7,095 nt of DNA from Spirochaetota bacterium (GTDB taxonomy: Bacteria > Spirochaetota > Spirochaetia > Treponematales > Treponemataceae). The notes beneath the pieces are model-generated. The model had not been told where the DNA came from and did no database searches. It saw only the letters and a program-made list of their open reading frames with translations. This document shows, in pieces, positions 1 to 5,015 of this stretch (the stretch's first letter is position 1; every line of letters starts with the position of its first letter). Location: positions 2,931 through 10,025 of the forward strand of contig JAKJFV010000033.1 in assembly GCA_022704725.1 (NCBI GenBank). The letters are read 5' to 3'. The position numbers and the translations under genes are program-made.

Positions 1-285
1 AGAAGACTTTTCTTTATAATAATCAAGCAGAAGCGTAATTCCTCCTGCAAGTCCTGCAAGAACGGGAATTAAGTCCCCTGCAACTGGAACATCGCCAGGC
101 AGAACACTGAGAAGCTTCATGACTGCAGTAAAACTTGTTAAAATACCTGCAATAAGTTTAAAATTGCTGCTTTCAAAAAGTTCCTGTGTTTTATCGGTTT
201 CAGAGTCTACTCCCTTTTTCATATATACGAGAGAAATACCTGTAAGAACGTTCAGAATTACTGAAAGAAAATAAAACTGAAGCAT
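1..285 (-). CDS. Small multi-span membrane protein of unknown function, 3' end cut off by the window
   Basis: The ATG at 285-283 opens a frame that stays open for 95 codons to the left edge, so the C-terminus is missing. The peptide begins MLQFYFLSVILNV and is strongly hydrophobic. Three likely membrane segments are visible, at about residues 2-21, 44-62 and 67-88, joined by a charged loop (KKGVDSETDKTQELFES) at about 23-40. The third segment is rich in Gly, Ala and Leu (LAGLAGG) and is followed by a charged DYYKEK. I see no catalytic motif and do not recognise a named family; a conserved treponemal inner-membrane protein is the best guess. A second ATG four bases upstream (289) hits a stop after about 30 codons, so 285 is the start. 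It is the third gene of the minus-strand operon, 19 bases after the stop of the preceding gene, and has the clearest Shine-Dalgarno sequence in the window. Confidence 0.72.
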   Translation of the reverse strand, partial: MLQFYFLSVILNVLTGISLVYMKKGVDSETDKTQELFESSNFKLIAGILTSFTAVMKLLSVLPGDVPVAGDLIPVLAGLAGGITLLLDYYKEKSS

Positions 286-289
286 GCAT

Positions 290-296
290 CCTCCTC
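290..296 (-). promoter_or_regulatory. Shine-Dalgarno site of the left-edge membrane protein gene
   Basis: On the minus strand this reads GAGGAGG, close to a perfect anti-16S match, four bases before the ATG at 285. The spacing is slightly short but acceptable. The site lies in the 19-base gap after the preceding gene's stop codon, and it supports 285 as the start. Confidence 0.7.
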
Positions 297-304
297 TAAA
301 AAAA

Positions 305-838
305 TTATTTTTCTTCAACCTTGCATACTATAGTTTCGGACTGTATTCCGACGGTCAGTGTGCACTGCACTGAAAGTATATCATAATCTGTGACTGTTGT
401 CCGTATGAAATCCGATTTTTTACTGTAAGCTTGAGAAAATTCCTGCTTTTGTACTTCTATGCCGTCTTTATCTTTGAACGAAAAAGAAAGATGTATTAAT
501 TCCCCTTCGGCCGCTTCTGAGCTGCCCTCTGTTTTTAAACTGATATAGATGCTTTCATTGAATGAAAAGGCTGTCATTGTAAATTTTATTCCTGACAAGC
601 TGACAATATGATCCTGGGGACCTGTCATAATGATGACTGTGGTGATGACGAGCGTGAAGGCTAGTGCTATGAGCATAAATCTTGAGCCTTTGGTGTGCAC
701 AAGGGCTTTAAAAAATCCTCTCGGCGGCTGGGGAAGTTCACCTGAATACGCTTTTTTTACTATTAGGGGTGCATCTAAGAGGCGTTCCTCACGGCTGTAA
801 TGAAAGGTAAGGTTTTCTTTTCCGTCGTTATGTTCCAT
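305..838 (-). CDS. Single-span membrane protein with a predicted extracytoplasmic beta-rich domain, unknown function
   Basis: The product is 177 residues from the ATG at 838. Residues 1-50 are polar and charged, ending in a basic stretch (KALVHTKGSR). A single hydrophobic segment at about 54-72 (FMLIALAFTLVITTVIIM) follows, then about 105 residues with alternating hydrophobic and polar positions that look like a small beta-sandwich. The positive-inside rule puts the N-terminus in the cytoplasm and the C-terminal domain in the periplasm. Two cysteines at about 159 and 172 would then be extracytoplasmic and could form a disulphide; this is inferred. The open frame extends upstream to an ATG at 985, but that extension lies inside the upstream lipoprotein gene and has the look of a shadow reading. 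The ATG at 847 touches the upstream stop and has no spaced ribosome site. The ATG at 838 has AGGA eight bases upstream and is preferred. It is the middle gene of the operon. I recognise no family. Confidence 0.75.
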   Translation of the reverse strand: MEHNDGKENLTFHYSREERLLDAPLIVKKAYSGELPQPPRGFFKALVHTKGSRFMLIALAFTLVITTVIIMTGPQDHIVSLSGIKFTMTAFSFNESIYISLKTEGSSEAAEGELIHLSFSFKDKDGIEVQKQEFSQAYSKKSDFIRTTVTDYDILSVQCTLTVGIQSETIVCKVEEK

Positions 839-846
839 TTCCGGCA

Positions 847-850
847 TCCT
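847..850 (-). promoter_or_regulatory. Ribosome binding site overlapping the upstream stop codon
   Basis: On the minus strand AGGA overlaps the TAG stop of the lipoprotein gene (851-849) and lies eight bases before the ATG at 838. The overlap suggests translational coupling between the two genes and decides the start of the downstream one over the in-frame ATGs at 847 and 985. Confidence 0.5.
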
Positions 851-2090
851 AATTAAGAAGAGACTCAATAAGCTGATCAGTTCTCCACCAGACAACCCTG
901 GCTTTATCTTTTTCGGCAAGCAATGCAGAAATAATGCCGTTCTGCGAAAGAGTAAAACTGTGATATAGAATGCTGTTTTGATCAATATTAAAGTGGCGCT
1001 TTAATATTTTTTGTCCGTTGGGCTGAACCATCTGTACCATGAATCCGCTTTGATCGGGAATAATAAAAAAGAACCAGCCCGATTCTGTAGTGCCTAGAAA
1101 ATTAAAAGGAACGGGAAACGTAAGTTTTGCATAACCCTCGCTTACAACATCCTCAAACGGCGGGATAATGAGGGGTTCTTCGTAGAGGCCTGTATCAATA
1201 TCGAGGGGATAGAGTCTGCTGCCGTAAAATTCAACCCCTGCAAGAACGTTTGAGTCCGGATCTATAAAGTTTCTATGGTAATCAATTTTAAGATAGAGCT
1301 TTTGACTCGTGTAATCGGGAATAATTTCATCGAGAGATGAAAAAAACGTTTCCTGTGCAGAAGGAACTGGAAGGTTTGCAGCAGCTATGGGAATGGTATA
1401 TTTCAAATAGCCTTCCGCTGTAAACCAGTATACTATGTATCCTGAGTTGCTTAAGCATACAACAACGAGCTCATTGTTCTTTGTGGTAAAAATATTTTTT
1501 ATGAAAGGAAAGGGTGTTCCCCCGGGGCCTTGTTGTCCAAGATAATCTATGAAGGTTCCGTCGCTGGAAAAACGGAGTACTGCGTGATTTAGGAGGAGCT
1601 TGTTATCTACATCCTGTTCCTGTCTTTCGAAGGGCAAAATATCGACCGCGTAAACAGTCTTATTATAATCGACTGCAATTTTACCCAGCTTATTAAAGGA
1701 GTATGCAAGCGCCTGCTGTGTTGAAGAATGGTTGACACTGTCTGTGCTTGTTCCTTCGGGATTGAGCTTTTTTATAAAAGACGGCACCGGATTCATTTCG
1801 GGATTATAAAAGATCCCCAAAAGATCCCCATAGGAATTCATCTGAATGAGTTTATTGGTCTCTCCATTTGAAATAAAAAAGAAACCATCCTTCATCTGAA
1901 TAAAGGTTGATATTTGACCAGGGCTGCTTAAGGAAAAAAGATCTATTTCATCTTCAAAACTTCCATATGGAAGTGTAAAAAGTTCTTCATGCTCAATAGT
2001 TGAAATAATTTGTGATCCGCTGCATGAAAAGAAGAGGGAAAAAAGGAACAGGGAAGCAGCGGTTATACAGGCTTTTTTTAAGTAGGTCAT
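849..2090 (-). CDS. Predicted lipoprotein with a beta-propeller-like body, unknown function
   Basis: The product is 413 residues. It begins with a basic n-region (MTYLKKA), a hydrophobic core at about 8-20 and the lipobox-like LFFSC, with the lipidated cysteine at residue 23; Phe and Ser before the Cys fit the relaxed spirochaete lipobox. The mature part shows repeated four-strand patterns ending in turn motifs such as NSYGDLLG (about 85-92), SSDGTFIDYLG (175-185), TAEGYLKY (224-231) and QPNGQKILK (356-364). These resemble NHL or YncE-type propeller blades, and about six can be placed between residues 55 and 402. This fold is inferred from the pattern, not searched. No catalytic residues stand out; propellers of this kind usually bind partners or ligands. 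It is the first gene of a three-gene operon and diverges from secA. There is no good Shine-Dalgarno sequence before the ATG; a promoter candidate sits almost against the start. Spirochaetes carry large uncharacterised lipoprotein families of about this size, and it may belong to one. Confidence 0.8.
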   Translation of the reverse strand: MTYLKKACITAASLFLFSLFFSCSGSQIISTIEHEELFTLPYGSFEDEIDLFSLSSPGQISTFIQMKDGFFFISNGETNKLIQMNSYGDLLGIFYNPEMNPVPSFIKKLNPEGTSTDSVNHSSTQQALAYSFNKLGKIAVDYNKTVYAVDILPFERQEQDVDNKLLLNHAVLRFSSDGTFIDYLGQQGPGGTPFPFIKNIFTTKNNELVVVCLSNSGYIVYWFTAEGYLKYTIPIAAANLPVPSAQETFFSSLDEIIPDYTSQKLYLKIDYHRNFIDPDSNVLAGVEFYGSRLYPLDIDTGLYEEPLIIPPFEDVVSEGYAKLTFPVPFNFLGTTESGWFFFIIPDQSGFMVQMVQPNGQKILKRHFNIDQNSILYHSFTLSQNGIISALLAEKDKARVVWWRTDQLIESLLN

Positions 2091-2097
2091 ATGAACT

Positions 2098-2127
2098 AAG
2101 ATAACGGCTCTGCCCTTTAGTTGTCAA
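2098..2127 (-). promoter_or_regulatory. Candidate sigma-70 promoter of the lipoprotein operon
   Basis: On the minus strand a perfect -35 TTGACA (2127-2122) is followed after 18 bases by TATCTT (2103-2098), a four-of-six -10 match. Transcription would start at about 2090-2092, at or next to the ATG at 2090. That would give a leaderless or near-leaderless mRNA, which agrees with the lack of a ribosome binding site. It rests on pattern matching only. Confidence 0.45.
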
Positions 2128-2151
2128 TACAGACCAGGTTCTAAATAGTTC

Positions 2152-2180
2152 TTGCAATTTCTGAGGTTTATAGGTACATT
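2152..2180 (+). promoter_or_regulatory. Candidate sigma-70 promoter of secA
   Basis: TTGCAA (2152-2157, four of six) and TACATT (2175-2180, four of six) are separated by 17 bases. The predicted start is about 2187, which is the A of the secA ATG. The matches are modest. An alternative is TTGTCA (2121-2126, five of six) with AATAGT (2144-2149) after 17 bases, which would give a leader of about 30 bases. Confidence 0.3.
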
Positions 2181-2186
2181 TATTGA

Positions 2187-4928
2187 ATGTTAAATTCACT
2201 ATTAAAGTTTGTTTTCGGTTCAAAACACGAGCGCGATGTTAAGGCTCTAAAACCAATAGTCGCAAAAATTAATGAACAGGAGGCTTGGGCAAAGTCTCTC
2301 ACCCGCGAAGAATTCCCCCATGCCACAGTACAATTTAAGCAGCAGATCTCTTCCGGTGCATCACTGGATGAAGTTCTTCCCAGGGCCTATGCCCTGGCAC
2401 GCGAGGCTGCCTCCCGGGTCTTAGGAGAACGATCTTACGACGTACAGCTCATGGGATCCCTTGTGCTTAACGCTGGAAAAATCGTTGAAATGAAAACCGG
2501 TGAAGGCAAGACTCTTATGTGTGTTGCCGCTGCATATTTAAACAGCTTAACTGGAAAGGGCGTGCACGTTGTCACGGTAAACGATTACCTTGCAGAACGC
2601 GATGCCGATTGGATGCGGCCTGTTTATGCCTATTTAGGTGTTAGTGTCGGAGTCATAGTTTCCAACATGGATAATGAGGCGCGAAAGCAGGCCTATAACT
2701 GCGACATAACCTACGGCACCAATAATGAGTTCGGTTTTGACTATCTGCGCGACAATATGCAGATTTCAATCGATCAAAAAGTTCAGCGCGGCTTTGCTTT
2801 TTGTATTGTTGACGAAATTGACTCCATTCTTATTGATGAAGCGCGTACCCCGCTTATTATTTCCGGTCAGGGGGAAGACGACACTGCAAAGTACTTTGAA
2901 GTAGATAAATATGTAAATCTGCTTACCGAAGTTGAAAAAGATCCTGTAACAGGAGATTATCCTGACGAAGCACAGGGGCAGACTGTTGTCGGCGATTACA
3001 AAATTGACGAAAAAAACCGCCGCATATCATTTACTGATCAAGGAATGAGCCGCATAGAAGAAATTCTTCAAAAACATAATCTTATATCCGGCAGTCTTTT
3101 TGAAGAATCAAATTTTGAATTTATTCATTATTTTACCCAGGCAGTTCGTGCTCATACACTGTATAAACATGATGTTGATTACGTTGTTAAGGATAAGGCA
3201 GTTCAGATTGTTGACGAGTTTACAGGACGTATACTTGAGGGAAGACGCTACGGCGACGGACTGCATCAGGCAATAGAAGCAAAAGAACATATCCGTATTG
3301 CTCAAAGAAACAGAACCCTTGCAACAATTACCTTTCAGAATTTTTTCCGCATGTACAATAAGCTTTCCGGTATGACCGGTACTGCAGATACGGAAGCAAC
3401 CGAGTTTAATAAAATTTATAATCTTGATGTCGTTGTCATACCGACAAATAAGTCAGTTGCGCGTATCGATGAAAATGACGAAGTATACTTAAATGAGTCC
3501 GATAAATGGGAGGCAATCTGTAAGGAAATACAGGAGTGCTACTCAAAAGGCCAGCCTATTCTTGTTGGTACGGTATCTATTGAAAAATCCGAGCTTTTAT
3601 CATCCCTGCTGACAAAAAAAGGCATCAGACATGAGGTTTTGAATGCAAAAAATCATGCCCGAGAAGCGCTGATTATTGCAGAAGCAGGAGCAAGGAGCTC
3701 TGTTACCATCGCTACCAACATGGCAGGACGCGGTACCGATATTAAACTCGGAGGAAATCCCGAATACCGGGCCCGGCGCAGAGCAGGGACAGAGGCTGAT
3801 CAGGAACAGTTCGAAAAAGCTCTTGCTGTTGAAAAAGAGTCCTGGAAAAAAGACTATGAAGATGTTAAAAATGCGGGCGGCTTATACGTTATTGGTACAG
3901 AAAGGCATGAGAGCCGCCGTATAGATAATCAGCTTCGCGGACGATCAGGAAGACAGGGAGACCCCGGACGGAGCAAGTTCTATATATCAATGGACGACGA
4001 TCTTATGAGGCTTTTCGGCGGTGAAAAGATGAAAGGTATGATGGCCCGCATCGGTATGACGGGTGGAGAACCTATTTATCATCCATGGCTCAGCAAGGGT
4101 ATAGAAAAAGCTCAAACTAAGGTTGAAGAACGCAACTTTGAAATTAGAAAGCACCTTCTCGATTATGATGATGTTTTAAATGAACAGCGCAATTTTATTT
4201 ATAATCAGCGCGATGCCATTTTAACCGATGAAAATCTAAGCGAACGCATAATGACTACGGCCAAAGATACTGTAGCAGAACTTTTAGAGGAGTATAAAAA
4301 TTCAGCTAAAAAATCTGAAGATACAGCATTTTCTTCTTTGCAGGAAAGTTTGAAAAGCAATTTTGCAGTTCAATTATCCGGCAGTGAAGACAGAAAAGAT
4401 TTATTTACCCCTATTATGAATTTGCTTGAAGCAGATCTTCAGAATAAACAGACTCTCGCCGGCAAAGAAAACCTTAATATGTTTATACGGTATCAGTATG
4501 TACAGGCAATCGACCGCAAATGGCTTGATCACCTGGAACAGCTCGAAGGGCTGCGTGAGGCGGTATATCTGAGGTCCTATGGTTCTAAAAACCCGCTGAC
4601 TGAGTATAAGATTGACGGATTCAATATTTTTTACGACATGCTCGATGCGATCCGTATAGAAATTGCATCCCGCGTTTTCCGTGTTAAGATACAGACCGAT
4701 TCTGATCCTTCGGCAAGACAGGGAAGACCTGTTCAAATGAACGCACAGCACAAAGCTGTACACTCATTTGACGGTTCAGCTGCCCGTCATGCTGCCTCTT
4801 CTTCTCCAATGGCATCAAAGCGGCAGGGGGAAAATGTTACTGTAATACGCAGTACTCCAAAAGTAGGACGAAACGATCCATGCCCCTGCGGAAGCGGAAA
4901 AAAATATAAACAATGCTGCGGCCGGTAA
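2187..4928 (+). CDS. secA: SecA, preprotein translocase ATPase subunit
   Basis: SecA is the ATP-driven motor that pushes unfolded preproteins through SecYEG at the inner membrane. The 913-residue product matches the usual bacterial length (about 830-930) and starts with the family's typical N-terminus (MLNSLLKFVFGSKHERD), which fixes the start. Visible in order: Walker A MKTGEGKT (102-109); TVNDYLAERDA (130-140); YGTNNEFGFDYLRDN (176-190); Walker B VDEID followed by SILIDEARTPLIISG (208-227); the preprotein cross-linking region between NBD1 halves (about 228-370); GMTGTA (395-400); NBD2 with TNMAGRGTDIKLGG (510-523) and the arginine-finger motif QLRGRSGRQGDPGRS (582-596); the helical scaffold and wing regions; the WLDHL two-helix-finger region (779-783) with NPLTEYKIDGF (802-812); a variable linker; and a C-terminal SEC-C metal site, C-P-C-x8-C-C (899-911). 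No frameshift or missing catalytic residue is seen. The ribosome site is weak (TAGGT, 2171-2175). The gene is monocistronic here, with a terminator 32 bases after its stop. Confidence 0.98.
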   Translation: MLNSLLKFVFGSKHERDVKALKPIVAKINEQEAWAKSLTREEFPHATVQFKQQISSGASLDEVLPRAYALAREAASRVLGERSYDVQLMGSLVLNAGKIVEMKTGEGKTLMCVAAAYLNSLTGKGVHVVTVNDYLAERDADWMRPVYAYLGVSVGVIVSNMDNEARKQAYNCDITYGTNNEFGFDYLRDNMQISIDQKVQRGFAFCIVDEIDSILIDEARTPLIISGQGEDDTAKYFEVDKYVNLLTEVEKDPVTGDYPDEAQGQTVVGDYKIDEKNRRISFTDQGMSRIEEILQKHNLISGSLFEESNFEFIHYFTQAVRAHTLYKHDVDYVVKDKAVQIVDEFTGRILEGRRYGDGLHQAIEAKEHIRIAQRNRTLATITFQNFFRMYNKLSGMTGTADTEATEFNKIYNLDVVVIPTNKSVARIDENDEVYLNESDKWEAICKEIQECYSKGQPILVGTVSIEKSELLSSLLTKKGIRHEVLNAKNHAREALIIAEAGARSSVTIATNMAGRGTDIKLGGNPEYRARRRAGTEADQEQFEKALAVEKESWKKDYEDVKNAGGLYVIGTERHESRRIDNQLRGRSGRQGDPGRSKFYISMDDDLMRLFGGEKMKGMMARIGMTGGEPIYHPWLSKGIEKAQTKVEERNFEIRKHLLDYDDVLNEQRNFIYNQRDAILTDENLSERIMTTAKDTVAELLEEYKNSAKKSEDTAFSSLQESLKSNFAVQLSGSEDRKDLFTPIMNLLEADLQNKQTLAGKENLNMFIRYQYVQAIDRKWLDHLEQLEGLREAVYLRSYGSKNPLTEYKIDGFNIFYDMLDAIRIEIASRVFRVKIQTDSDPSARQGRPVQMNAQHKAVHSFDGSAARHAASSSPMASKRQGENVTVIRSTPKVGRNDPCPCGSGKKYKQCCGR

Positions 4929-4960
4929 CATAGAACTGCATCGGAATTTCTGCAGAAAAT

Positions 4961-5000
4961 AAAAAAAGCACCGCTTGATTATTCAAGGGTGCTTTTTTTT
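4961..5000. terminator. Bidirectional intrinsic terminator between convergent secA and feoB
   Basis: GCACC (4968-4972) pairs with GGTGC (4988-4992) and CTTGA (4974-4978) with TCAAG (4983-4987). G4973 is bulged and the loop is TTAT. Seven A's precede the stem and eight T's follow it, so on either strand the hairpin ends in a run of U. It lies 32 bases after the secA stop and 15 bases beyond the feoB stop, and should serve both genes. Confidence 0.88.
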
Positions 5001-5015
5001 ACAGCAGTCTTTTTT

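Noticed and set aside
839..985. N-terminal extension of the 177-residue membrane protein to an in-frame ATG at 985
   Set aside because: It overlaps the 3' end of the lipoprotein gene by over 130 bases and has no ribosome site support; the ATG at 838 has AGGA at good spacing just at the upstream stop.
1993..2223. Open frame of 76 codons spanning the secA start and the divergent intergenic region on the minus strand
   Set aside because: It overlaps the lipoprotein signal peptide and the SecA N-terminus in other frames, and its composition does not look protein-like.
3676..3924. Open frame of 82 codons inside secA on the same strand
   Set aside because: It lies entirely within the conserved NBD2 region of SecA in another frame and is of low complexity; it is a shadow.
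4401..4763. Open frame of 120 codons antisense to the secA 3' end
   Set aside because: It has no ribosome site or recognisable domain, and the opposite strand encodes conserved SecA motifs.
4936..4955. CTGCA / TGCAG inverted repeat just after the secA stop
   Set aside because: Only five base pairs with a ten-base loop and no following T-run of its own; the strong hairpin at 4961-5000 explains termination.
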